Of a stretch of 64,000 nucleotides of DNA, positions 1 to 10,458 are shown in pieces. Source of the DNA: Phlebotomus papatasi (taxonomy: Eukaryota > Arthropoda > Insecta > Diptera > Psychodidae); the NCBI RefSeq assembly GCF_024763615.1, contig NC_077223.1, positions 94,984,627 through 95,048,626 on the forward strand. Direction: 5' to 3'. Under the pieces are notes generated by a model. The model did no database searches, was not told the origin of the DNA, and saw nothing but the letters and a program-made list of their open reading frames with translations. The position numbers and the translations under genes were made by a program. The number at the start of each line of letters is the position of its first letter. Position 1 is the first letter of the stretch.

Positions 1-723
1 GTGTGTGTATGAAGAGTGCGAAAATAGTGTTAACTAATGGAAATTTATCGCAAAATGTGAGAAAATGCTTTTCACCCCATTTCCTTTTGCTACAACTCGC
101 GCACCATGCACAAAATGTTAATACATGTAACAAATTGCAAATTTATTTAACCCACATCTTGCTTCTCTACACAATCTATTTCATTTTATTGTGTGTAATT
201 GGTGAAATTATTTTGCTACCCTTCACTTCCGGCTCTAAAGGGTAGGTAATACTGTTAAAGTTTCAAAGAATTCTATTTGAAATATTTGATATAGGTACTT
301 TGCCTATTTTTCTGAGTTGTATACTTCAATGTTTAAAACATTTTTTTTATCCGACAAAAACATTAAATTTTTCATATTTCATATTAAGATTGGTTGACAA
401 ATTTCAATCTTTTTGCCATATATTTCACTTTAAGAGATTAGCTATAGGAGTCTCAAAAAAAACAAAGATAATAAAGTTAAGTGTACAACCCAGAAAAATA
501 GGCAAAAATATATCAAATGTTTCAAATAGAAAAATTACGCTCAGTCGAATACGCTCTTACTAAAGTGACTGTAATTATGTGAAGACAGATAGAACGCAAG
601 CCACTCTTTTTTCTTTTTTAAATTTCATCTGCACAATAAAACTAAATTATTTATGAGAAAGGAAGTAATTTTCTGATATATTTTTTTATTTTAAAATATA
701 ATTTTCATCATGAATTTATATAT
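1..723. other. AT-rich flank, no gene recognised
   Basis: No coding region, RNA gene or repeat family was recognised in this AT-rich stretch. The right edge holds the 3' UTR of the minus-strand P450. An AATAAA on the minus strand (plus-strand TTTATT at 685-690) lies about 34 bases past the P450 stop and is a reasonable polyadenylation signal. Confidence 0.5.
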
Positions 724-2990
724 TTAAATCCTCTTTAGTGTTAGCCACATACCTCCTTGGGGGGCCATCATAATGTTATCCTTCTTAAGGATGATTGGAT
801 TAGGTGTTCGTGAGCAGGAGTTAATGTGGAAGCTTCTTAAAATAGTTGCCAAGCCAACGCGCATCTGCATCATACCAAAACGCAGGCCTATGCAATTCCT
901 TGAGCCATATCCAAATGGCATAAATGCAGCACTATGGCGATTTTTAGAAGATTCCACGGAAAATCGGTCTGGATCGAATTTATCTGGATCCGGAAAAATG
1001 TCTGGATCATTCTGGATTGCATGGATGGGTATTATTACTCTAAGATTTTTCTTCAACACGAATTTAGTTCCAGGCACATGATAATCTCGAGAGATACGAC
1101 GTGTAAGGCTGCCGCCTGATGGATATTTCCTCATTACCTCTGAAATGATTTGTACGCACGATAAAATTTGGAAGATGTTAAGGCGGGAGTTTGGTCTATT
1201 TTCTGTTCAATTTATTTTATTAGCCAACGTTTCGATCCTGGATGAGAGCTCCTTCAGGGCATCAAAATCAGGGAGAATAATTAAGAAGCAAGTATTTAGA
1301 GTACTACTTTCTATCAATTCTGCTAACGACACTTCCTCATCTATTTACCAGAGGAATCCAGGATCGAAATGTTCGTTGGCTAATTAATTGAAGAACAGAA
1401 AATAGACCGACCTTGACTTGCCTTGATTATGATCTACAACCAGAAGTAAAACTTGGAATCTCGGACAAAGAAGTTTGGAGCTTCTGTCTTTGACCGTTTA
1501 GAGCACTTTGAAGTTCGAACATTATTAGGGGATGGCGCGCTACCATCAGACAAATCAAGCTTCGCACAACTAATTTTATCGCTATCTTTCGCATTGATTT
1601 GACCGATTCTAATATAAAATTTTAATTGCTAGTCCAATGTCTCAAGTTTCCTGAAAAGAGGCCATGGATCAAATACATTAAGAACATAGAAAAAAAATTG
1701 AGTTGTTTGAAGTTTCTGTCGTCCAAAGGAAGCGCGTCTTACTCTATAATGATTCCTTACCATAACCAAAATTTTAAGGGATTATACCCTAATTAGTACA
1801 TCGGAAATTTCGCATTATCCGAAATTCCAAGTTTTACTCTATTAGTGTTTAATATTCCATTACTATGACATCTGAAATATTTACCATTTATAGCCTGATC
1901 GAGATAAGTCATTTCCATGGCAGCCTCATAAGTAAATTCTCCATTATATTTAGCCAGAGTTTCGACAACATTCTTTCGAGTTTTGGCTTGAATCTCCGGA
2001 TGCTTTGCCAATTCGTATAAGGCAAATGCCATGGCAGTCGCACTTGTCTCATATCCTGCTACGAAAAATGCAAAAGATTGAGCAGCAATCTCTTCCAAAG
2101 TCAGTTTGCCTTCATTGTTACTAGTCTCACTATCTATGTTTCCGTGATTCTTGATCTGCATCAACAAATTCAAGAAATCATTTCTTTGTACCCCATTCTC
2201 TTCGCGATATTTAATCGTCTCGCTGACAACACCACGGTAGAAATCGGACACGTCTTTGTCAACTATTGTTATGTGCAATTTCAGAGCAAGATCCTTGTAC
2301 GATTCCGCGAAATATAATTTTAAGTTCTTCCACCAACTCATTTGAATAGACTTATCACCATAGATACGGAACTCGACATTAGGATTTTTAAGGCTATTGC
2401 AATCAAGTCCGAATGCACAAGAACCTATAACATCAGTGCTAAAACGCGAAAGATATTCTTTAATTTCAATCTCTGTATCATTACCGATTTTTTCAAATAG
2501 AGTTTTGTGGAAGTTTTGAGCGACATCAATCATTGTGGGTAGTATCATCTTCATCTTCCCGCTGGTAAAGGTAGGTGATATCTTAGCTCTTAAGGTCTTC
2601 CACTTTTCACCGTCGATGTTGAAGAGATGGGCAGAGATAGGATCATCCTCCGTGTTGTAGTATCGAGCTCTGTCGTGGAAATACTCGAAATCCTTAACTA
2701 AGATTCTCTGAATGAGATCCGTCCATAAGGAACACTTGTGGTGCTATTGTAGCATAGAATCCCATGAAGGGGGCCTTTCCTTTAAACCGTTTGTAGAACT
2801 GTTGAAACGGTTGAAACAATTCTGATGAATGCAACTTGGAGCCCACTTGACCAATATTGCCCCAAGGAAAGCTTGGCTCCGCATAAGGTACTCCAAGTTT
2901 TGCCCAGTAGGAGTACTTGCGTTTGAAGAAGAAGTAAACAAGAATAACAAAGCCTCCAATGAGGATCACTACTTCACTCAACAAATTCAT
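724..2990 (-). CDS. CYP6-like cytochrome P450 (CYP3 clan), two exons, one frameshift
   Basis: Microsomal haem monooxygenase; insect CYP6 enzymes oxidise xenobiotics and some endogenous lipids with electrons from P450 reductase. Exon 1 runs 2990-1885 and exon 2 1139-724; the intron 1884-1140 has GT/AG ends and splits the Glu codon of ExxR. Rejoined length is about 506-507 residues, normal for CYP6. Visible features: N-terminal membrane anchor (about residues 5-25), helix C WxxxR (about 130-134), helix I AGYETS (about 311-316), ExxR as EVMR (about 369-372), PDRF, and the haem loop PFGYGSRNCIG with Cys near 451. The ATG at 2988-2990 opens directly onto the anchor. At about 2720 a single extra base (or two missing) breaks the frame just after LMD; the next frame resumes with DLIQRI. 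This is either a recent lesion or a sequencing error, since everything downstream is intact. Substrate cannot be inferred. Confidence 0.93.
1193..1412. repeat. Imperfect inverted repeat in P450 intron
   Basis: The left arm (1193-1243) reads GGTCTATTTTCTGTTC, then GCCAACG and TTTCGATCCTGGAT. The right arm (1356-1412) holds the same blocks in reverse complement. Roughly 110 bases separate the arms. It could be a small foldback element; no second copy was noticed. Confidence 0.6.
1526..1746. repeat. MITE-A copy (degenerate)
   Basis: This is the most diverged of four copies of a ~225-bp TA-flanked inverted-repeat element whose ends read GGGGA-AGCGCGCTACC then TTCGGACGA. Here the left end is recognisable (TA|GGGGATGGCGCGCTACC) and the right end (GGAAGCGCGTCTTAC) is eroded. 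Better copies are at 8593-8819, 22939-23161 and 53216-53437. Confidence 0.7.
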
Positions 2991-3081
2991 TCAGAGTTTT
3001 AGATAAAAGCTTCGATGTAATACTGAACAATGTTTTCGTGTGGTCTTTCTGGAAATTATTCAAAACTCCTCATGTCTTGAG

Positions 3082-3089
3082 CTTTTATA
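3082..3089 (-). promoter_or_regulatory. TATA box upstream of the P450
   Basis: The minus strand reads GCGTATAAAAGC here, about 92 bases upstream of the P450 start codon. Position and sequence fit a core promoter, giving an expected 5' UTR of roughly 60-70 bases. A TTCAGT initiator-like motif (minus strand, 3027-3022) lies too far from the TATA to be its usual partner. Confidence 0.55.
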
Positions 3090-3110
3090 CGCAATAATCC
3101 AAACAGCAAT

Positions 3111-4963
3111 TAAGCTGTATTATTTAGCAAATTAAATGTTTGCAAGGCACTGAAGTAAGTGCTTATTATTAGTTTTCCATCTCAAAAAATACGGTGATAG
3201 GTCTAGATCAGTTCATGGTTTACTGAGATTCTCAACGTAAGCCAATTCGAAATGCATGTGAACTCCCGTATAGACATGAAGTTTGTTGCACGCAGTGTAG
3301 TAATTTTGAGTCGAATTTTGGAAATAAATACAATTTTTGTATTTAAAATTAAGTATAATAGGGTATTGTTAGAATTCCTTTCGATTATTCATCGAGGATC
3401 GAACAGTTAGACCTATCAACTCTGTCAACTAAGACTATTTAAAGACCAAAGAGCCCTGCTTAATTTTCTACATGACCTTAATTAATTCAAATGCATTTTG
3501 CGCCTCAATCGAATACTTTCGAAGTTGCGAGATTTGAGAACGGTGTCGAACCATTGAGAAAACAAAAGCCGGAGTCTTTGAAATGGCAGAAAAATGTGTG
3601 GGGTGGACAGTGGAGGACTATTCATGAAATCGCCATTTTTTTCCCGATAATAATAACCTTTGCCTAATACCGTAAGGCGATAACTTGCTCAGCTTAGGGT
3701 TATTTAACTCGAAAGAGCGGCACGACAGCTGGATTGCGGGTAAGTCTATTAGCCACCTTAATCACTTTAGTCATCCATATATTCGTGATCAGGAAGTGGT
3801 GAAAAACATCTTGCTAAAGTTTGGGTCCGATCAAATGGCATGAGATTTTGTTATAATTGTAGTAGATGAGATTGTTATGAATCTCACCTTAAATTAGACT
3901 AATAAAAGCTAATACGAACTAAAAAAAGCACTTTGCTGACGTATAAGATAGTTAACAGATATATCTCTACTTAAAGTTTCACTTTTTACATAATTAAATG
4001 ATACTACAGAAATGAGCAGTAAAAAACTAAATTGATCAGCAAAAAATAATAAACAAAAAAAAACAATATTTCAATTTAGAACTTCTAAAGAAGTGAAATT
4101 TTCATGCATGTTTGGTAAAAGGAAAATAAATAGTTTTTGACCTACAATTTTATTATAAACAACGAATTGCAAAAACTAACTAAATTATTCTTCCAATTAA
4201 TAAAATTTGTTGGGCTTTTCTTCTAACTCCGTTATTCTTTAAAATGTTTATCAATTTACAATTATTTTAAATGGTGTGAATCGTTACATAAATTGTTTCA
4301 AAATTTATACAATACTCTGTAGATTAGTATGGTTGTATTTTAGTTGATATAATCAGCTACTGATAAAGTGCCAAGCGAATTGGACTAACTGTAAAGCTCT
4401 GGGATTCAAACATCTTTCTCAAAAATTAGCTTAGGTTCTTAATTTTTTTTTTCAAAAGTTATGGTCGAGAAAATTTGTTTTTTTTTAAATTGATTTTCTC
4501 TCAACTTTCGTAAACCGATGTGAAATCTGACCATATCAGATCGGGCCCAAAATCTTTGTATGTATTTGTGCACGATTTGACGCTCATAAATCACATATAT
4601 TTAGTTTTTCAAAATTTAGTTTCTCAAATCTTAGTATATTATAGTCGTATACCAGTGTTCGAGTGTTCGGAGCTACCCCTCGGTTTTCAATTTTTCAATT
4701 TTAGGTGTTTCTGAGAATTTTACGAGTATCATCATAAAGTTCAAATTTTTTCAATGAAAAGTGGCGAAAAGTGGACAATCAATCCTAATTGTTTTCGCCG
4801 TAAATTCCCAAAATATTATACAAAAAATAAATTCTAAAAAGTTTTGAAAAGTTGGTTAAAGCAAACATACGATTTCGGGATTAACATGAAGATAAAGAGT
4901 TAACAGATGGATAGACAAATGATCGTGATCTTAGTTTTTCACAAAATGTTAGAAAATACAAAA
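3111..4963. other. Intergenic, no gene recognised
   Basis: AT-rich DNA with many homopolymer runs. No coding similarity, RNA gene or repeat shared with the rest of the window was recognised. Confidence 0.4.
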
Positions 4964-6549
4964 TAAAGCATGTCCACGATAAAATTGTTCCAAATAATTT
5001 GATATTTTTATGACAGATGTCACTAGCTCCGCATTTTCGTTTTATATAAACATTGTGACACGTGTTTTTTCCTTTCTTTTGGTGAAACTCTCATCAAATT
5101 CTGTTCATTTTTCACTGAGATAGGAAATAATAATGGAAAAGAGAAGGGAAATAATCGTGTACACGTATCTAAAAAATCCTGGAATCAATTACGCTGACCT
5201 TGGAAAACTCACAAATACCTCATGCCAGACCGTCCGGAGGGTGATTCTTCGATTCCTCGACAGTAAAACCATTGCCCAGAAACCTTGATGTGGGAAAAAT
5301 CGGGATATTGGAGATCGAGATTTGGAGAAAAAGGTGATCAAGCGCTACAAGAACAATCCTTCGATCCTTCGACATCTGTGAGGGATATGGCTAAAAAACT
5401 TAAATCTTCTCCCAGTCTTGTGCACAAAATCAAACAGAGGAATGGACTGAATACTTTTAAGGCCCAAGCAGCCTAGCACGGATGCACAAAGTCAGTCAGC
5501 TAAAACACGAGGTCGAAGGCTGCACGATAAGATGATGTCTGGCGTTAGTAGATTCATCTTGATGGATGATGTAACATACGTAAAAGGAGACTTCAAACAA
5601 TTACCAGGACAGCAATATTACACCGCTAAGTCTCGCACAGGATGTAAGAAAAAGTACAGGTTCAAAAATTATGAAAGGTTTTCAAAAAAATACATGGTTT
5701 GGATGGCGATCTGCTCATGTGGACGTAAGAGCAAGGCGTTCTTCACGCAGGGCAACATGAACTCGTCAATTTACAGCACGGAGTGACTCCAAAAATGCCC
5801 GTTGCCTGTGTACAGATGCCATGACATACCCCCGATCTTCTGGCCAGATTTGGCGTCGTGCCATTACTCAAAAGCAACCAAAGAATGGTACGAGGAGAAC
5901 GATGTTCGTTATGTACCAAGAAGATGAATCAGCCAAACACTTCAAATCTCCGTCCAGTTGAAATATATTGGGCATTGGGCTATTTATCAAATACGATCTA
6001 AAGAAGAAGGCTAAACGCGTTGAGAACATCGAGGACTTCAAGAAAAAATGGAATGAAACAACCGAGAACCGCGGTGATGATCTTGTACAGACCTTGATGG
6101 GAGAACTCAAGAAGAAGATTCGAGATTTCGCCAATGAAATACTTGAATAGGGGCATGATATTTCCTATACTTCCCATATGTTTCTAGCGCGCCGAAAAAA
6201 CTTTTGAGTTCATTAGCTGTTTTCTGTTATTGTAGAATAAATTAGCAAAAAATACTAATACAAAGTAAAAGCCAATTTAATAACGAAGAGGCAGCCGAAA
6301 ACCCTAAATTGGCAACCTACATGGTTTTGAAGATATCTCGTGAAATGTGTATGAAAACAGGAAAAAATTTATACTAACACTGGTCGCATTTTTCAGATCT
6401 AATGTCACCCCCCTGAAAAAAAACTAATATATCTAATAGATCTACAATGAATTAAAGTTTCAAAAAATATTTTTCTTTTTTTTAATATTATGTAGACTTC
6501 ATTTTTAAATCATTATTCTTGGGAACAATTTTATCGTGGACACCCTTTA
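4964..6549 (+). mobile_element. ITmD37E-type Tc1/mariner transposon, near full length, inactive
   Basis: The ends are inverted copies of TGTCCACGATAAAATTGTTC (left from about 4971, right ending about 6543), each bounded by TA (4964-4965 and 6548-6549). The length of 1.58 kb is typical of a complete Tc1/mariner element. The interior encodes a broken transposase, annotated separately. The intact structure with a decayed gene points to a once-autonomous copy. Confidence 0.85.
5133..6150 (+). pseudogene. ITmD37E-like transposase pseudogene
   Basis: Cut-and-paste transposase relic spread over several frames. Frame 1 starts at ATG 5133 and stops at 5286. A second frame (about 5288-5473) carries helix-turn-helix residues (SVRDMAKKLKSSPSLVHKIK). 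A third (about 5532-5783) holds the first catalytic block (FILMDDVTYVKGDF) and MVWMAICSCG. Next come a WPDLASCHYS block (second catalytic Asp) and MNQPNTSNLRPVEIYW near 5925-5970. A last frame (to 6150) ends with LVQTLMGELKKKIRDFA. Block order and spacing match my recollection of mosquito-type ITmD37E transposases. At least three frameshifts and internal stops make it non-functional. Confidence 0.85.
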
Positions 6550-6583
6550 CTACAAAATTGTTACAAAATACAATTTTGTAGTA
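6548..6583. repeat. 13-bp perfect inverted repeat abutting the transposon end
   Basis: TACTACAAAATTG at 6548-6560 is repeated as its exact reverse complement at 6571-6583, with a 10-base spacer, directly at the right TA of the ITmD37E element. Confidence 0.7.
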
Positions 6584-7945
6584 GGTCCGTTGGTTGGTTT
6601 TGTATTTTCTCATAATTCGAGGTTCAGAATTAGTTATAATAGTGCTATGCAGACGATGTGGATTTTTTTTTAATTCTTTTCGTGAGTGATTGGCCAATCT
6701 GCTTGATTGGAAAATTCGTCGAATGACAGAATGTCACGAGGCTCTGATTAATTTGCCAGACACTCCCTCTGTTCAATTTAAATTTAGAGATCCCAGCCTG
6801 AAACGCACTTCATTGCCAACGGTAAGCCATATTGTGTGAGTGCCTTTAGACTCTTTTATACGCATTTTCTTTTGTACGATGGTGTGATATTTGCTCTTTA
6901 TTCACACGCACCCCCTTTTTTACTTTGGGATAGATGAGAATGCAAAATGCTCCACGGAGTACTCATGTAAGGGACTGAATTAGGAGTGTTTTTCAGCACC
7001 CTCAACTCGTGCATATAGCACACAAATTGTGGCTACTTGAAGGTAAGTTCCTTGCTTTACTTATAACCCCCATGGGGAGGGTTGCACATTTTACATTTCC
7101 ACCCCAAAAAACACACCCATATATCCATCAGGCCCCCCTAGATATATTTCAGACCTATTTTGCCTAATTCCATTTCAATTAATCTAAGTGATTATTTGCT
7201 TTAAAATACCATGAGAAAAGGTGTTGATGGAAACAGTCAAATGTTTTCATGCAAAATGCCACAGTAAAGAACATACCTTTGGGGAAAAGAGTGGCAACAG
7301 AAGTGAAAGGTGAATTTTACACTTCTAAAACTTTCATTCAACGTCTCGCAAAAGTATCTCTATCATTTTCCAGGGAACCACTCATCCCTACATTTTTGTC
7401 TCCCATGAGAAGTCGTAATGAAAAATGTCTCATGTCGCTTTTAGTGTGCTGCAACGGGTTCACAATTGACTTTCCCTCCTGGGAAAGTGTGAAATTCTCA
7501 ACAAGCTTCGGGTAAGGTGCTGAAAGAGAATTTGCAACTTGGCGAACACGGAATGACTATTATGTGCTCATGTCCACGATATTACGTAATTTTCCACCAT
7601 ACTATCAGCGTCTGCTAATCACCATGTTGACAGGGAAATTATGATAATTGCATCTTCTCAAAGTGATTTTGTGTTGCATTGTGTTATACCACAAAGGATT
7701 TGGAATTTTGCTTGGGTAGTTGTGCGTGCACCTTTCGAGCTCTTATGAAAATTGTTGTCAATAATTTCAATGATTTTTTTGTTTGAACTCCACACAGTTA
7801 TATAATCTTATCCTTCGATTCTTTGATCTCTCGAAATTTTGAATTCCTACTTCCAGAAACCTAGGAGAAGTCTTTCAGGATTCGCACATAGTCTAGCTTC
7901 AATACTAAATATTTTTCCATATTCCTTTAATAATGAATTATGATC
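6584..7945. other. Intergenic, mostly non-repetitive
   Basis: Somewhat higher GC between about 6700 and 7560. No protein motif, RNA gene or repeat family was recognised, and the short open frames lack coding character. Confidence 0.4.
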
Positions 7946-8288
7946 TACAGTAAAACCCCGCTATAGGCCATCGCTCTATAGTCCACAATTTATCGACCGT
8001 TGATTTCAAAACACTGACTTTAAGTTAGATTATGTTTTTTAGTACGCGACATGCAATGTTGTCATAATTATTTTAATATTTGTAGCAAACTTTATTGAGT
8101 AGTTGTGATAATTTGTGATCCATAATGAAGAGAGCGAGGACAAGTACCACAATCGCAAAAAAAGTGGAAGCCGTCGAACAATTTCAATACTAAAAGTCGT
8201 TGATAATTTTAAAAAATGACATGGGCTATAGTGCGACCCAAGTGTCAAATCTGGAACCAAATATGGACTATAGCGGGGCTCTACTGTA
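7946..8288 (+). mobile_element. pogo-type deletion derivative
   Basis: TA-flanked element with ends TACAGTAAAACCCCGCTATA and, inverted, TATAGCGGGGCTCTACTGTA. The CAGT...CCYCGNTATA pattern is typical of pogo/Tigger termini. Inside, at 8124-8235 (+), a conceptual reading starting MKRARTSTTIAKKVEAVEQF and continuing toward MGYSATQVS resembles the N-terminal helix-turn-helix of CENP-B/pogo transposases, with one internal stop and a frame change. The rest of the transposase is missing, so this is a MITE-sized internal deletion product. Confidence 0.75.
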
Positions 8289-8592
8289 TTTTTTTCAGGA
8301 AATGTTTGACTTAAGATTAGTTATTACAATATATTGTTAGCAGGGGCCCATCAAGCCTAATAAAAAGTGAAGTTATTTTTCACTTTTCCTTGTAAAAATT
8401 TTGCAGATATTGCACCGCGACTTAAACAAATTTGCTCCTATAGTTCTTGTATTATTTCGGCGAACATTATGCAATATGTATTTTTAGATAGCTTTACATA
8501 CACGATTTCGAAATATATCAGACTTATAAGTCAATTCTCTTTATAAATTCAAATTTTTTGTAAAAACAAGAATATTTCGACCTAAAAATCTA

Positions 8593-8819
8593 TAGGGGGC
8601 AGCGCGCTACTTTCGGACGACTCAAGATTCGGACAATTCAATTTTTTTCTCTATCTTCCTTATGGATTTCACCCACAGCTTTTTTCTGAAAATTTGAGGC
8701 ATTGGACTAGCTATTAAAATATAATTATATAGTGAGCCAAATTCATTTTTAATAAATTGAAAAAAAAAAAATCATTTGTGCGAAGCATAAATCGTCCGAA
8801 GATAGCGCGCTTTCCCCTA
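8593..8819. repeat. MITE-A copy
   Basis: TA-flanked ~225-bp element; left end GGGGGCAGCGCGCTAC and right end GTAGCGCGCTTTCCCC-like, with the two halves largely self-complementary. Family members are at 1526, 22939 and 53216. No coding potential. Confidence 0.85.
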
Positions 8820-9167
8820 AAACATTTTGAAATTATGGGCTTTTCTTGGATGAATTATCGATAAAGAAAAATTTTCTTTTATGTATTGTCGCTTCTCGAC
8901 CTAACGGCAAAGATCAAAGTGTAATATCAAAGTGTATCATTTATTTATTTTAAAATCTAAATTAAAGTTAATCATGAGGAGCCTTGTAGTTTTCATAACC
9001 TGAAAGCTTCCTAAAGATATCAAAAATTCATTTTCTTTAAGAAAAAACTTGAATAGAAAACGTTTTTTAGAATCTCAAAATTTTTTCTGTAAAGTTTTTT
9101 TTCATCAAAAATACATCAAAAGATTTACTACTGCACCGATTCTGATTATTTTGAGCAAATGTGGCAA

Positions 9168-9419
9168 CACTGAGAAAAAAAGAGGCTGCGATTAACTTTT
9201 TTCGTTATAACTTTAACACTTTTTAGGTGTAAAAATATATCAACATTTTTTAATGTTAATTTTACACCTTTTGAGGGTAAAATCAACATGACAGAAGGGT
9301 GAATTTAACCCATAATACATCTAAAAGGGTAATATTTACACCGTTTTCGGGTTAATACTACAGGGTAAAATTAACATTTACGGAATGTTATTTTAACTTT
9401 TTCGGATTTCTCTCTGTGA
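9168..9419. repeat. MITE-B copy
   Basis: About 250 bp starting CACTGAGAAAAAAAGAG and ending TTTCTCTCTGTG. The interior is built from short inverted blocks (TTTTTAATGTTAATTTTACA, then GGGTAAAATTAACAT). Five copies occur in the window (9168, 12066, 40667, 45635, 48091). Non-coding. Confidence 0.85.
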
Positions 9420-9429
9420 AGTTTGAGCT

Positions 9430-9975
9430 TTAAGCTTGAGAGAATGAAAGTCGAGCTTAACCGTTCTGCTAAATTATCAGTCTACAAAGCTGTGTTAAAT
9501 CTTATTCTCACATATGGTGCATATGGTCATGAGATTTGGGTAATGACTGCAAAGTAAGATCGCGAGTCAAGCTACCGAGATGAAGTTCCTCCGGGTGGTT
9601 AAGGGAATCACTCGGCGAGATTGAGCGAGAAATGTAGCCGTTCGTGAGGAGCTATATGAGTCGAGGAGTTGATTCTTCGAGTTGAGAGATCACAACTTCG
9701 ATGACATAGGCATGTTCAACACATGAATGAAGAAAGATTCCCTAGAAAAGCTATGCAAGCCATTGTGAGGATATCTCGTCCTCGAGGCAGACCTAGGACA
9801 AGGTGTCTGAATTAAATTCAGGATCTTGCCTTGGAGCGCTTTGGGGTCGAATCCAAACATCTTGCTGAAGTGGTAGAGGATTGATAATCCTGGGTTGTTA
9901 ACTTTGATGTCATGGGGCCGCGTTCCCAATAGGGATAGTCGGTTGAGAGTGATGATGATGATGATTTGAAAAGTA
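9430..9975 (+). mobile_element. Non-LTR retrotransposon 3' end (RTE-like), degenerate
   Basis: Six-frame reading gives C-terminal reverse-transcriptase segments typical of insect LINEs in changing frames: LSVYKAVLNLILTYGAYGHE, then MKFLRVVKGITRRD, then MNEERFPRKA, RPRGRPRTR and IQDLALERFGVES. Several stops and frame changes show it is dead. The element ends in a GAT repeat (about 9952-9965), a tail type seen in RTE-like LINEs. The clade is inferred from the tail and this C-terminal pattern only. Confidence 0.75.
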
Positions 9976-10062
9976 AAAACTCCTAAAGATAGAGTCAAAT
10001 GGTCTGTGACAAAATTGTAGTGGAATAATTTTTCTATAAAATCAATTAGATCTAATATAATA

Positions 10063-10458
10063 TAGGTTAAGTGTGCCAAACTTCGGCCAGCTTGCAATTC
10101 CGGCCACCTTTTTTATTCCTCAAATTTCCATGAATTTTTAGTTTTCACATACTCTAAAGATTATACAATGCAAATTAATAATTCGGGAATTGAAGAATTC
10201 CCGAAGGGCAAGGAACTATGAGAATGAAGGTGGCCGAAATAGGGCACCAAGGCTATGTCTACTTTTTACTTCATTTTCAAATGAATTATAAGAATGGTTT
10301 TAGAATAAATAAAGACGATAAACTGTCTAGAAGGTTCCAAGCAATATTTTTTAAGAAGAAGGAATAAAAAAATCAATTTGTTTTAAAAATATTACATTTC
10401 AAACTTGAGACTTTGGCGCTTGCATGCAACTATGCCGAAATTTGGCACACTTACCCTA
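10063..10458 (+). mobile_element. pogo-C element copy 1
   Basis: TA-flanked ~395-bp element with left end GGTTAAGTGTGCCAAACTTC and the inverse at the right end (GGCACACTTACCC). Copies occur at 27924-28357 and, reversed, at 31945-32356. In this copy the short 5' coding remnant seen in the others is mostly deleted, although AAGAATTCCCGAAGGGCAAG is kept. Confidence 0.75.

Larger units (their letters stand above)
1140..1884 (-). other. P450 intron carrying repeat insertions
   Basis: The minus-strand donor is G|GTAAAT at 1885/1884 and the acceptor is TTTCAG|AG at 1140/1139. At about 745 bases it is long because it contains an imperfect inverted repeat (arms about 1193-1243 and 1356-1412) and a decayed TA-flanked MITE (about 1526-1746). 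Both lie well inside the splice sites. Confidence 0.85.

Noticed and set aside
9690..10097. 135-codon minus-strand open frame
   Set aside because: Antisense to the LINE 3' end, whose sense-strand protein motifs are clear.
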